Source: Bacteroidia bacterium
GTDB lineage: Bacteria > Bacteroidota > Bacteroidia > AKYH767-A > OLB10
Assembly: GCA_016788065.1 (NCBI GenBank)
Contig: JAEUTI010000096.1
Location: forward strand, 1 to 58,064
DNA length: 58,064 nucleotides
Reading direction: 5' to 3'
Under the pieces are notes generated by a model. That model ran no database searches. It was given only the letters and a program-made list of their open reading frames with translations, and was not told the DNA's origin. The first letter of the stretch is position 1. Every line of letters starts with the position of its first letter. Position numbers and translations under genes: made by a program. Shown here in pieces: positions 17,995 to 26,798 of this stretch.

Positions 17995-19530
17995 ATGAAA
18001 AGAACTTTACTTAACGTATCAGCCGGGATAGCGATGATGATACTGCCTGGTACCCTTATGGCACAACGCTACCTTTCTGAAGTGTTCCCCAATGTAACTG
18101 TTACATCTAACGTACAATACGGGGAAAACATTTCAATCTTCCCTCCTCCTACTCCGGCTTCTATTCCATTGTTGATGGATGTTTATGAGCCGGCTGGTGA
18201 TGTATTACAGGACCGCCCTCTGATTATCTTCATGCACACAGGCAGTTATTTGCCTCGTTACATCAATGGAACTCCAACAGGAAGTCGCCAGGATAGTGCA
18301 ACTGTTGAAATCTGTAAACAATTTGCCCGCAGAGGTTATGTTGTAGCAAATATGGACTACCGTGTTGGTTGGAATCCTGCTGGTTCAAATGTTGATATCC
18401 GTCGTGGTACATTGTTGAATGCTGTATACCGTTCTATTCAGGACGCAAAAGCATGTGTTCGTTTCTTTAAAAAAGATGCAGCTACAAGTGATACTTATAA
18501 AATTGATCCAAATGCAGTAATTCTTGGTGGTCAGGGAACAGGTGGATACATTGCTGTTAACTATGCTAGTTTAGATGATCCAGCTGAAATTACACTTCCT
18601 AAATTCATCAGCGGAACTACCGATGCTACTTATGGATTTGTTGCAGGTCAGTCTTATGTAAATCAGGCTCTATTAGGTGATTTTGATGGATTCGGTGGTA
18701 TACCACAATTAAACAATCCTAATAACAGTGTTGGTTACGATAACACTATTCACTTTGCATTCAATATGGGTGGTGCACTAGGTGATTCAACATGGCTCGA
18801 GCCTGGTGATGTACCTACAGTTGCGATGCATGTTATCGGTGATCCATTTGCTCCTTTTGATGTAGGTATCGTATTTGTACCAGGAAATCCTCCTCAGTCT
18901 GTTGTCGATGTAATCGGTTCAAAATCGATCATTCGTTTAGCAAATCAATATGGAAATAATGATTGTTTTATCAGCGCAGGCTTTACTGATGCATACACTC
19001 AGGCAGCAAACTTAAACAACAGCGGTTATGATGGTCTTTATGGCTTTGCAACAACTCCACAGGTTCAATCAGGACCATGGGAGTGGTTTGATTCATTAAC
19101 TGTTGTAACCGGCGCTGCTGCAGTTGGTGGAAACGGAACTCAAATCTACGCCAATGCATTGCTAACAAACCCTGATATGTCTAAAACTAAAGCTTTAGCA
19201 TATATCGATACAGTAATGAATTACCTGAATCCAAGAATTGTTTATTGCCTTGGACTATCTACCGGTATCAATTCTATTGAAACAGCTGATGCTTTAATTT
19301 CTGTATCTCCAAATCCTGCTTCTGATGTAATCAATGTTGATTTATCATCTATCAACAACAAAATTAAAGCCATCGGATTGTATGATATCTCTGGAAGGAA
19401 AGTAAAAGAAGTATCTGTTACTGAATCTAGAAAATATACGATCAATCGCGGTTCAATTAATTCCGGAAGTTACTTCGTAAGAATTGAACTTGAGAATGGA
19501 ATTGTAAATAGAAAAATCGTGTTGATGTAA
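17995..19530 (+). CDS. Secreted alpha/beta-hydrolase-like protein with T9SS sorting domain
   Basis: The 511-residue protein has a signal peptide (MKRTLLNVSAGIAMMILPGT, cleaved after LMAQ), an alpha/beta-hydrolase domain (about 50-410) and a C-terminal type A T9SS sorting domain (about 430-511: VSPNPASDVINVDL, IGLYDISGRKVKEV, GSYFVRIEL). The fold is recognisable from PLIIFMHTGSYLPRYI, RRGYVVANMDYRVGW and the region around 178-184. At the nucleophile elbow, where active esterases have G-x-S-x-G, the sequence is G179-Q-G181-T-G183, so the serine is replaced by glycine. The oxyanion HGG motif is also absent (HTGS). The protein may bind rather than cleave its ligand; this is inference. The start at 17995 is chosen because the signal peptide begins there; a Met at 17965 would add ten residues. 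Confidence 0.85.
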   Translation: MKRTLLNVSAGIAMMILPGTLMAQRYLSEVFPNVTVTSNVQYGENISIFPPPTPASIPLLMDVYEPAGDVLQDRPLIIFMHTGSYLPRYINGTPTGSRQDSATVEICKQFARRGYVVANMDYRVGWNPAGSNVDIRRGTLLNAVYRSIQDAKACVRFFKKDAATSDTYKIDPNAVILGGQGTGGYIAVNYASLDDPAEITLPKFISGTTDATYGFVAGQSYVNQALLGDFDGFGGIPQLNNPNNSVGYDNTIHFAFNMGGALGDSTWLEPGDVPTVAMHVIGDPFAPFDVGIVFVPGNPPQSVVDVIGSKSIIRLANQYGNNDCFISAGFTDAYTQAANLNNSGYDGLYGFATTPQVQSGPWEWFDSLTVVTGAAAVGGNGTQIYANALLTNPDMSKTKALAYIDTVMNYLNPRIVYCLGLSTGINSIETADALISVSPNPASDVINVDLSSINNKIKAIGLYDISGRKVKEVSVTESRKYTINRGSINSGSYFVRIELENGIVNRKIVLM

Positions 19531-19550
19531 TAACAACTTCACTAATTTTC

Positions 19551-19584
19551 AAAAGGCTGTCTCTATCGAGATGGCCTTTTTTTT
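19551..19584. terminator. Terminator between hydrolase-like gene and HI0933 gene
   Basis: AAAAGGCTGTCTC pairs with GAGATGGCCTTTT (two G-T wobbles) around loop TATC, followed by T residues. It ends the plus-strand gene and abuts the stop of the minus-strand gene at 19586. Confidence 0.75.
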
Positions 19585-19585
19585 G

Positions 19586-20797
19586 CTATGAACCGGCAAT
19601 AGTACCTGCAATAAAACCAGTAGACCAGGCTGCCTGAAAATTGAATCCACCTGTTACACCATCTATATCCAGAATTTCCCCTGCAAAATATAATCCAGGC
19701 AATAATTTACTTTCCATAGTTGACATATTTATTTCTTTCAAAGCAACTCCTCCACAGGTAACGAACTCTTCCTTAAAAGTGGTTTTCCCTTTTACTTCAA
19801 TCAACGAATTAGAAATATTTGATGCAAGTTTATTGAATAGTGTATTGGAAACCTCTCCCCATTTTAACTCTTTAGATATTCCGGAAAGCTCAACCAATCT
19901 TTCCCAAAGTCGGGAAGGCAAAGCAACTATCACTGAATTTATAATTTTCTTTTCTTTAAGAATAACCTTGTTACTTAACAAAAGTTGTCTGATTTGTTCC
20001 TCATTCATTGTAGGGATGAAATTAATGCCCACTCTAAATTCATATTGCTTTTCTGATAAATATCTTGCAGCCAATGAACTCATCTTTAAAACTGCTGGAC
20101 CACTCAAGCCCCAATGAGTAAACAGCATTGGACCTTCAGAAATTTCATTAAACCCTTCTATTCTGATACGCACCAATGGAACTGAAACTCCCATTAATCC
20201 ATCGAAAGGATTTTTGGGAATATTGAATGTAAACAAACTTGGAACTGGTGGTATAATTATGTGTCCCGAAAATGACAACCATTGGTAAGATTTTAGTTGT
20301 GGAAAGCCTCCGGTTGCTACAATAATTTTATCAAAAACATAATTCATTTCCGATTCTGTCAGCACATTAAATTTACTATTCTCAAAATTAATCTCTTTGA
20401 CAGAAGTATTCAGATTTAATGATATTCCCTTTTGATGAATTTCACTTAACAAGCAATCAATTATAGTCTGAGAGGAATCCGTAACAGGAAACATTCGTCC
20501 ATCAGGTTCAGTTTTCAATTTCACCCCACGTGATTCAAACCAATTCACAGTATCCAATGTTGAAAATCTTGAAAATACATTTCTTAGTTCTTTTCTTCCT
20601 CTTGGATAATTTGCGATTAACAGACTGATTTCAGTAAGGGTGTTTGTTACATTACACCTTCCTCCACCGGAAACTTTTACTTTCGAAAGCACCTTACCGG
20701 ATTTTTCAAAAATCACTACTTTATTATTTTTATGAGCCGCATGTATTGCTGCAAAAAAGCCTGCTGCACCTCCTCCAATTACCAAAATAGCAGCCAT
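19586..20797 (-). CDS. HI0933-family FAD-dependent oxidoreductase
   Basis: The 403-residue flavoprotein belongs to the HI0933/YhiN/BaiN-like family. The FAD-binding Rossmann loop is GGGAAG (8-13) in ILVIGGGAAGFFAA, followed by the family signature KVSGGGRCNVTNT (about 41-53). The C-terminus holds the second FAD contact, LYFAGEILDIDGVTGGFNFQ. The physiological substrate of most members is unknown; one gut relative (BaiN) has been linked to bile-acid dehydroxylation, but that cannot be carried over. The gene is the last of a minus-strand run xerD - cupin - this gene with gaps of 20 and 9 bases, so it is probably cotranscribed. Confidence 0.9.
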   Translation of the reverse strand: MAAILVIGGGAAGFFAAIHAAHKNNKVVIFEKSGKVLSKVKVSGGGRCNVTNTLTEISLLIANYPRGRKELRNVFSRFSTLDTVNWFESRGVKLKTEPDGRMFPVTDSSQTIIDCLLSEIHQKGISLNLNTSVKEINFENSKFNVLTESEMNYVFDKIIVATGGFPQLKSYQWLSFSGHIIIPPVPSLFTFNIPKNPFDGLMGVSVPLVRIRIEGFNEISEGPMLFTHWGLSGPAVLKMSSLAARYLSEKQYEFRVGINFIPTMNEEQIRQLLLSNKVILKEKKIINSVIVALPSRLWERLVELSGISKELKWGEVSNTLFNKLASNISNSLIEVKGKTTFKEEFVTCGGVALKEINMSTMESKLLPGLYFAGEILDIDGVTGGFNFQAAWSTGFIAGTIAGS

Positions 20798-20806
20798 AAA
20801 TCTGAT

Positions 20807-21301
20807 TTATCTGGTTAACGCGGTGATTATGTCACTATACTTCGGAAAACTATTCAGGAGATCCTGCCTTTGCGCCATTTCAAAATCTCTGAAATCAAAT
20901 CCAGGGGCAACAGTACAACCAACTAAAGAAAATGGAGCTCCATTCAACACCCTGCTTGCAAACCAGTTTCCGGCAGCAACAGTATATTGCAATAGTTGCC
21001 CGTTCAAAATATCCGGGCCTACAACAGTTGAAGTTAATTTTCCGAAAACATCCAACTCAATAACTTCGAGTGCACTTCCTCCATAAAAATGCCAGGTCTC
21101 ATCAGATTTAATTTTATGGAATGCTGAAAAATTATTCGCTTCAATCAAAAAATAAATTGCTGTAGCAAATGCTCGTCCACCAGGAAACTCCCCATTCCCT
21201 TCAATTAAGGATGAGCTTCTGTAGGTTTCTTTGTAATAACCACCTTCCGGATGTGGAAGGAGTTCCAGATTATTAATATAGTCGATGGCGGAATATTGCA
21301 T
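20807..21301 (-). CDS. Cupin family protein (DUF985 / Cupin_5)
   Basis: The 164-residue protein matches the DUF985 cupins. The family start is visible as LELLPHPEGGYYKETYRS (about 12-29), followed by a beta-barrel core containing AIYFLIEANNFSAFHKIKSD, in which the SAFHKIKSDE block provides the conserved His and Glu. VGCTVAPGFDFRDFEMA is the typical C-terminal block. Members are small cytoplasmic proteins, some proposed to bind a metal or sugar nucleotide; no reaction is established. It lies between xerD and the HI0933-type flavoprotein in a likely operon. Confidence 0.88.
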   Translation of the reverse strand: MQYSAIDYINNLELLPHPEGGYYKETYRSSSLIEGNGEFPGGRAFATAIYFLIEANNFSAFHKIKSDETWHFYGGSALEVIELDVFGKLTSTVVGPDILNGQLLQYTVAAGNWFASRVLNGAPFSLVGCTVAPGFDFRDFEMAQRQDLLNSFPKYSDIITALTR

Positions 21302-21321
21302 GGATAAGTTCCGATTTAAAT

Positions 21322-22221
21322 TTAACTCCTTGGATGAAACTGCAGAATAGCTGACCTCAGATAATCACGGTCGAGATGCGTATAAATTTCAGTGGTTGTT
21401 ATGCTTTCATGACCAAGCATCTCCTGCACTGCTCGTAAATCGGCTCCTCCTTCTATCAAATGGGTCGCAAAGGAATGTCGGAAAGTGTGCGGACTGATAC
21501 TTTTATTAATGCCTGCAATCATCACAAGTTCCTTGATGATAGTAAAAACCATTTCCCTTGTAAGTTTAGCTCCGCGTCTGTTCAGAAATAAATAATCTTC
21601 ATTACCGGGCTTAATTTTCAAATGCATTCTGTAGGAAGTCTCATAACGATGTATTTGTTTCAGAGCAACACTTCCGATAGGAACCAATCGTTCTTTATTG
21701 CCTTTTCCGGTTATCCGAACCAGACTAATTTCCGGATAGAGATTAGATTTCCGCAGACCAACCAGTTCAGAGACACGCAGCCCACTGCTATAGAGTGTCT
21801 CCAGCATTGCTTTATTCCGCTCCCCTTCCGGCTTACTGAGATCAATTGCAGCTATGATCTGATTGATTTCATCTACCGACAAAAAATCGGGTAATTTACG
21901 TCCTAGCTTTGGCCCTTCCAGCAATTCAGTAGGATCGTCTTTCACAATATTTTCGAGTAATAAATATTTGTAAAACGATTTGATTCCTGATAATATTCTG
22001 GCCTGACTTCGGGCGCTCATTCCCAGCTCATTGATCCACTTAACGAATCCTTGCAAATCCGACAATTGAATATTTCCGGGTGCCACCTGCATGTTTTTAT
22101 ACTGGAGATACTGGAAAAACTTTTCGATGTCATGTTCATAGGCCGAAACCGAATTGCCTGAAAGCGAACGCTCCAGTTGCAGGTAAGATCTGAATCCTTT
22201 GATGTAGGCTGGCCAACTCAT
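21322..22221 (-). CDS. xerD: Tyrosine recombinase XerD
   Basis: This 299-residue tyrosine recombinase resolves chromosome dimers at dif together with XerC and FtsK. The N-terminal SAM-like core-binding domain spans about 1-90 and the catalytic domain about 110-290. All six catalytic residues are present: Arg149 (SSGLRVSEL), Lys173 (TGKGNKER), His245 and Arg248 (HTFRHSFATHL), His271 (LGHESITTT), and nucleophile Tyr280 (EIYTHLD). Length and sequence agree with housekeeping XerD rather than phage or transposon integrases. No att duplication or element genes flank it. Other Bacteroidota place xerD next to aroQ in the same divergent arrangement as here. Confidence 0.93.
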   Translation of the reverse strand: MSWPAYIKGFRSYLQLERSLSGNSVSAYEHDIEKFFQYLQYKNMQVAPGNIQLSDLQGFVKWINELGMSARSQARILSGIKSFYKYLLLENIVKDDPTELLEGPKLGRKLPDFLSVDEINQIIAAIDLSKPEGERNKAMLETLYSSGLRVSELVGLRKSNLYPEISLVRITGKGNKERLVPIGSVALKQIHRYETSYRMHLKIKPGNEDYLFLNRRGAKLTREMVFTIIKELVMIAGINKSISPHTFRHSFATHLIEGGADLRAVQEMLGHESITTTEIYTHLDRDYLRSAILQFHPRS

Positions 22222-22333
22222 TTTACAAAAATAACAAATCGAATGGTGAGGCTGAAGAATTTAAGCATATAAGTTGAGTAAAAGGAATAAAATGCTCAAT
22301 TTAGCACTATTGAAATCTGTTTAATTGCCAGCT

Positions 22334-22762
22334 ATGAGAATTGTAATTATAAACGGTCCGAATTTAAACCTGTTGGGAGTCCGTGAACCTGAAATTTATG
22401 GAAATGTAACCTTCGATGCGTATTTTCAAAAATTGCAGCAGGCCTATCCGGATATTGAGTTACTCGCTTTTCAATCGAATGTTGAAGGAGAGCTCGTTAA
22501 TATGATCCAGTCAAATGGCTTCAATAGTGATGGAATAATTTTAAATGCCGGAGGCTATACTCACACTTCAATTGCCATAGCTGATGCAGTTGCTGCCATA
22601 AATTCACCTGTGATTGAAGTGCACTTATCAAATATCTTTGCCCGTGAACCTGAACGCCGGGTTTCGTTGCTTTCAAAAAGCTGTAAAGGAATAATCAGCG
22701 GTTTGGGTATTCAGGTATATGAAATGGGATTGATTACTTTGGCAGGAAAACTAAAGGCATAA
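22334..22762 (+). CDS. aroQ: 3-dehydroquinate dehydratase, type II
   Basis: AroQ removes water from 3-dehydroquinate to give 3-dehydroshikimate, the third step of the shikimate pathway to aromatic amino acids. The 142-residue enzyme starts MRIVIINGPNLNLLG and carries the type II catalytic residues Arg17 and Tyr22 (REPEIYG), His97 (VHLSN) and Arg104 (AREPERR). Its length is usual for the dodecameric type II form. ATG at 22334 is preferred to an upstream TTG at 22325. The gene is divergent from xerD and convergent with dnaN. No other shikimate gene is nearby. Confidence 0.96.
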   Translation: MRIVIINGPNLNLLGVREPEIYGNVTFDAYFQKLQQAYPDIELLAFQSNVEGELVNMIQSNGFNSDGIILNAGGYTHTSIAIADAVAAINSPVIEVHLSNIFAREPERRVSLLSKSCKGIISGLGIQVYEMGLITLAGKLKA

Positions 22763-22765
22763 AAA

Positions 22766-22800
22766 AAGCGGACCGTTTAGTGATCCGCTCTGTTATTTTT
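22766..22800. terminator. Terminator between aroQ and dnaN
   Basis: AGCGGA (22767-22772) and TCCGCT (22784-22789) pair around an 11-base loop, followed by TGTTATTTTTTG, and preceded by seven A residues that serve as the U-run for the opposite strand. The short stem makes it of moderate strength; it lies between convergent genes. Confidence 0.6.
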
Positions 22801-22811
22801 TGATTGCACTG

Positions 22812-23933
22812 TTAATTCAACATAACAGGCATTACCAGCATCAGCACATTTTCATCGGGAGAAGCATCACCACCGGCAGGCGTTAAAATTCCTGCTCTGT
22901 TAGGAAGTGACAACTCCATGTTTATATCACTCGTCCCCATATTATTCAGCATATCTGAAAGGAAACGGGCATTGAAGGCAATTTCCATATCCTGTCCGTT
23001 ATAATCACACGACAGACGTTCATTAGCTTCGTTGTTAAAATCAATATCTTCAGCAGAAATGGTCATTTCTGATCCGGCAAGTTTCAATTTTACCTGATGC
23101 GTAGTTTTATTAGAGAAGATAGAAACGCGACGAATAGAATTCAAAAATGAATCGCGGGAAATGGTAAGTTTATTTGGATTGTCTAATGGAATTACTGCTT
23201 CATAATTCGGATATCTGCCATCAATCAACCGGCAAATCAGGTGGAAATTATCAAAGGTAAAAAATGCATTAGCTTCATTATAATCAATTTTAACTTTCGA
23301 CTTTTGACCGGCTAAAGCACTTTTTAATAATCCTAAGGGTTTACGAGGCACAATAAATGAAGCTGATTTTGCTGAACGAATATCGGTACGACGGTAGCGT
23401 ACCAAACGGTGTGCATCGGTTGCAACAAACGTAGTATTATCAATATTCATCTGAAATAATACTCCAGACATTACAGGACGCAGCTCGTCGGTACCGGTAG
23501 CAAATATTGTTTTATTGATTGCTTCCAATAAAACTTCCGATGGCATTTCAATAGAATTTGCCTGTTCAATAACCGGAATTTTAGGGAATTCTGCTCCATC
23601 CTGCCCGGCAAGTTTGAACTTACCATTTTCGGAACTGATTTCCATTTGGAAGTTCTTGTCATTGATAGTAAAAGTCAATGGTTGTTCTGCAAAAGTCTTA
23701 AGTGTATCCAATAAAATTTTCGCAGGAACGGCAACCAAACCTTTTTCTTTGGAAGTCACTTCCATAGAAGTAGTCATCGTAGTTTCCAGATCGGAAGCCG
23801 AAACATTAAGCTTCTCATTATCGATCTCGAAAAGAAAGTTCTCAAGAATTGGAAGAGGACTATTGGTGTTTAATGCACCACTAACCGATTGAATATGACG
23901 CAATAAAAGCGTACTGGAAACTATAAACTTCAT
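22812..23933 (-). CDS. dnaN: DNA polymerase III beta sliding clamp
   Basis: DnaN forms the dimeric ring that holds DNA polymerase III on DNA. The 373-residue product has the three repeated clamp domains: N-terminal (MKFIVSSTLLLRHIQSVSGA), central (about 130-245, including FVATDAHRLVRYR), and C-terminal (about 250-373), ending VLMLVMPVMLN, which matches the usual clamp C-terminus with its conserved Met-Pro-hydrophobic segment. Length is normal. Here dnaN is separate from dnaA and gyrB, as is common in Bacteroidota. A TATATTTG box (24006-23999, minus strand) lies 65 bases upstream, with no clear -33 partner. Confidence 0.97.
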   Translation of the reverse strand: MKFIVSSTLLLRHIQSVSGALNTNSPLPILENFLFEIDNEKLNVSASDLETTMTTSMEVTSKEKGLVAVPAKILLDTLKTFAEQPLTFTINDKNFQMEISSENGKFKLAGQDGAEFPKIPVIEQANSIEMPSEVLLEAINKTIFATGTDELRPVMSGVLFQMNIDNTTFVATDAHRLVRYRRTDIRSAKSASFIVPRKPLGLLKSALAGQKSKVKIDYNEANAFFTFDNFHLICRLIDGRYPNYEAVIPLDNPNKLTISRDSFLNSIRRVSIFSNKTTHQVKLKLAGSEMTISAEDIDFNNEANERLSCDYNGQDMEIAFNARFLSDMLNNMGTSDINMELSLPNRAGILTPAGGDASPDENVLMLVMPVMLN

Positions 23934-24033
23934 GTTAACTATTTGATTATTAGTTATTTAACTTAATTCTTACTAACTTAGAGTATCAATTATGATGACA
24001 AATATAAATCTAAATATCCGAAATTCATGTCCT

Positions 24034-25059
24034 TTATTTTACACCGGTGTTGTTAGTAAAATCAGGAATCCTTCTGAATAGTTTTTCAAATGAAAAATAT
24101 TGAACAACAATCAGATTGGTATCGCCTTCAAATCTGGCTGTCATTCGGTCAATATCATACAAATAAGGTTGACCGGCTTCATTAGCTTTGTTAACGGTGG
24201 TAGCAGTCTGGGGTCTTCTCCACAAATCAATTGTTGTAGAGGTTCCATCATTTTTAATCAAGGTAACAGATCTGAAAGGTACCGTTGCTCTTATTGAATC
24301 CCTTTGAAACTGATTCAGGCTTCTTTCCTCCATTTCATAATTCACAGAATTAAAAAACTGAAGATAACTTATAATTTTATCCTGGTTTACATCAGAGATC
24401 GGGTTCCCACTTTCATCACTCATTTTGTAAGTTCCATTTCCATTATTTTCGATAGCATAAATGGCAGCTTCTCTTTCTCTGTCTGTTACTTTTAGAGATT
24501 TCAATTCACCATCGGCCAATCTGAATACTGTTTTAACACGCCAATCACTTTCCTTTACAATAAATCGAGGAGTCAAATACCCATCAAATCCGGGTATATG
24601 AATTATAAAGGGTGTGTCTGAATTTTCCAGATACATAAAGGTTCCCAATTGGTCCTGTGTAGGTCCGCCAACATAGATAGTTTTCGATAGACCTTCAGCA
24701 GTATAAATTTCAACCTTTATACCTTTAGCTGCAATAGCTTTCATAACATTGTTGTAGGCATTCTTACCAACTGGACTTCTTACTTCAAGGCTTTTCAGAG
24801 TGGTGAGCAACGTTTTTACGGCATCGGGACGAGCATTTGTTTTACCATTTAAAGTCCACATGTCAGGACTTTTTTTCTCCAGAGTAACCTGATTACCGGT
24901 TTTGTCGGCCATAAATATTTTCACAACAGCCGAAGTATCTTTTATTGCAAAATCGCGAAGCGTTTCATTTATGGTTCCTGATTGTTTGGAGTAAATCAAC
25001 CATCCTGCCAAAACCGAAAGGGCTATAACGACTAACAGAATAACGGTATTTTTTTTCAT
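24034..25059 (-). CDS. DUF4340 domain protein, last gene of gld operon
   Basis: The 341-residue protein has an N-terminal membrane anchor (about 5-24, TVILLVVIALSVLAGWLIYS) and a periplasmic DUF4340 region (VTLEKKSPDMWTLNG, EVRSPVGKNAYN, TIYVGGPTQDQLGTFMYL). DUF4340 proteins are repeatedly found next to ABC-2 permeases and GldG-like auxiliary proteins, and this gene follows gldG by 17 bases on the same strand. I infer that it is a third component of the GldF/GldG complex. The biochemical role is unknown. Its stop is 100 bases before the dnaN start. Confidence 0.82.
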   Translation of the reverse strand: MKKNTVILLVVIALSVLAGWLIYSKQSGTINETLRDFAIKDTSAVVKIFMADKTGNQVTLEKKSPDMWTLNGKTNARPDAVKTLLTTLKSLEVRSPVGKNAYNNVMKAIAAKGIKVEIYTAEGLSKTIYVGGPTQDQLGTFMYLENSDTPFIIHIPGFDGYLTPRFIVKESDWRVKTVFRLADGELKSLKVTDREREAAIYAIENNGNGTYKMSDESGNPISDVNQDKIISYLQFFNSVNYEMEERSLNQFQRDSIRATVPFRSVTLIKNDGTSTTIDLWRRPQTATTVNKANEAGQPYLYDIDRMTARFEGDTNLIVVQYFSFEKLFRRIPDFTNNTGVK

Positions 25060-25076
25060 CTTTAGATAATTAGCTA

Positions 25077-26795
25077 TCAGCTCGCATATTTCACTCTGCG
25101 ACGATAAAATTTGAACAAGCCAAAAAGTGCAATAATCAGCACCGGTCCGGCGGTATTAACTACCTGCCAAAATAACAAATCGTTGTCAATTCTGTTTTTA
25201 TCAAGCAATCTTAATTTCAATTCTTTTGATCGTATTGCCATTAATCCTGAATCATCGCATAGGTAATCGATACAATTCAGCAGGAAATTTTTATTCCCGA
25301 AAACTTGTCCGGTATACCGGTCCATTCCTAAGGGAATTATTCCATTGGTAGATTTCCGGACACCATTTTTTATTACATCACCATCCCCAATAACGATCAT
25401 CCTTGTTTTATCACTTCTTTCTCTGAAAGCAATTTCAGGATCACTTAGTATAGCGGCAGGAACACGGTTTTTAAAATTAGAATCAAAAGTTCCTTCAAGC
25501 AACAACGCAAGAATTTTGTTTGGTTGATTGTATTGACTAAGCTGGGGTTCTTCCTTCATCAGATCGAGCGTAACCCGGGCTGGAGTTGCAAAAACTCTGG
25601 AGTATTTTGAAGAAACCAGCAATGGAGTTTTAATCACATCTGCGGAGCCAACAGGATCAACAGAGCTAACGAAATCGAACCGGACTGCATTCAAATTATT
25701 TACGATCGGATGTTTACTTTCAGGAATTACAATTGGAAAATAATACCAGGGCATTGGACTGTATTGAGGTCTGTTGCCGACATAACCGGTTACCACAGGA
25801 ATTGGAGCAGCCTGTAAATCGAGTACCAAATCATAATTAATTCGGGCACCATACCTGAAGAGCATATCATCCAGATTTATCTGGTTGGCAATAGCAACTG
25901 TTTCGGATGTTTTTTCCAGACTGTCCATAGAAACTTTTGCTCCATCTACAAGCCAAAGAACCTTACCACCCTGCATGATATATTGATCCAATATAAACTT
26001 ATCTTTTTCATCAAATACAGAATCCGGAGCAGCTACAATTACTGCCTCATAAGGTTTTAACGAATTCAATTTACCATCAATTCGTTTTCTTTCTACAAGA
26101 TAAAACGACTGTAATTCACGGCTTATATCGGCAACCCTTACTTCAGCAGCCTCACCTTGTCCTTCCAGAAATGCGATAGTAGTTGGAACTTTACTGGATA
26201 CTTTTCTGATAGCATTTGCAAAACCGTATTCAAGAGCCTGAATGGAATTATTCAGCATTTGTTCAGGAGATGCACCTAACTGATCCTGTAACAGCATCAG
26301 AGGAATTTCCTGTCCCAGATATGAAATTAACACTCCCGGAAATATTATTTGCTCTGAGGTTTCTTCCTTATTCTTTGCCTGCAAATTTGTTGGCTGAATA
26401 CCTTTATCCACCAGTTGCTGGTATATTTTATTTCTTTCTTGCTGATCCGGATTTTCTGATGGATTGATAAACTGATACTCGAGGTTACCATTAGAATAAG
26501 CTCTTAACTCATCCAGCATTTCACGGGTGGCATTTTGCAATCGCTTGAAGGAAGGAGGAAAATCGCCGTCAAGGTAAACTCTGACATATACAATGTCTTT
26601 CAGCCCGCCAACGAGTTCACGGGTTGATGATGAGAGGGTGAATCGTTTTTCTGAGGTAAGATCAAATCGGGTAAAAACGAATGACGACAAAACGTTAATG
26701 ACTACCAGTAAAAGTAACAACAATATAAGTCTGAAGATATTCTGACTTTTCAGTGATCGTTTTCCGGTACTACTATGTTTTTTTTCAGCAGCCAT
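25077..26795 (-). CDS. gldG: Gliding-associated ABC transporter substrate-binding subunit GldG
   Basis: The 572-residue protein matches GldG. It has an N-terminal transmembrane segment (about 20-40), the large extracytoplasmic ABC-type uncharacterised domain (VFTRFDLTSEKRFTLSSST, YVRVYLDGDFPPSFKRLQ, ATREMLDELRAYS) and a C-terminal transmembrane segment (about 540-562) followed by a basic tail (KFYRRRVKYAS). In Flavobacterium johnsoniae GldA, GldF and GldG form an ABC transporter required for gliding. The gene follows gldF by three bases, so the two are probably translated from one message. The ATPase gene gldA is not in the window. Confidence 0.92.
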   Translation of the reverse strand: MAAEKKHSSTGKRSLKSQNIFRLILLLLLLVVINVLSSFVFTRFDLTSEKRFTLSSSTRELVGGLKDIVYVRVYLDGDFPPSFKRLQNATREMLDELRAYSNGNLEYQFINPSENPDQQERNKIYQQLVDKGIQPTNLQAKNKEETSEQIIFPGVLISYLGQEIPLMLLQDQLGASPEQMLNNSIQALEYGFANAIRKVSSKVPTTIAFLEGQGEAAEVRVADISRELQSFYLVERKRIDGKLNSLKPYEAVIVAAPDSVFDEKDKFILDQYIMQGGKVLWLVDGAKVSMDSLEKTSETVAIANQINLDDMLFRYGARINYDLVLDLQAAPIPVVTGYVGNRPQYSPMPWYYFPIVIPESKHPIVNNLNAVRFDFVSSVDPVGSADVIKTPLLVSSKYSRVFATPARVTLDLMKEEPQLSQYNQPNKILALLLEGTFDSNFKNRVPAAILSDPEIAFRERSDKTRMIVIGDGDVIKNGVRKSTNGIIPLGMDRYTGQVFGNKNFLLNCIDYLCDDSGLMAIRSKELKLRLLDKNRIDNDLLFWQVVNTAGPVLIIALFGLFKFYRRRVKYAS

Positions 26796-26798
26796 CAG

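Noticed and set aside
19641..20117. 158-codon plus-strand open frame
   Set aside because: It lies antisense within the HI0933-family gene, lacks any family features, and the opposite frame has full conserved motifs.
21322..22221. Tyrosine recombinase as sign of an integrated element
   Set aside because: Sequence and context match housekeeping XerD; no att repeats, cargo or other mobile genes lie nearby.
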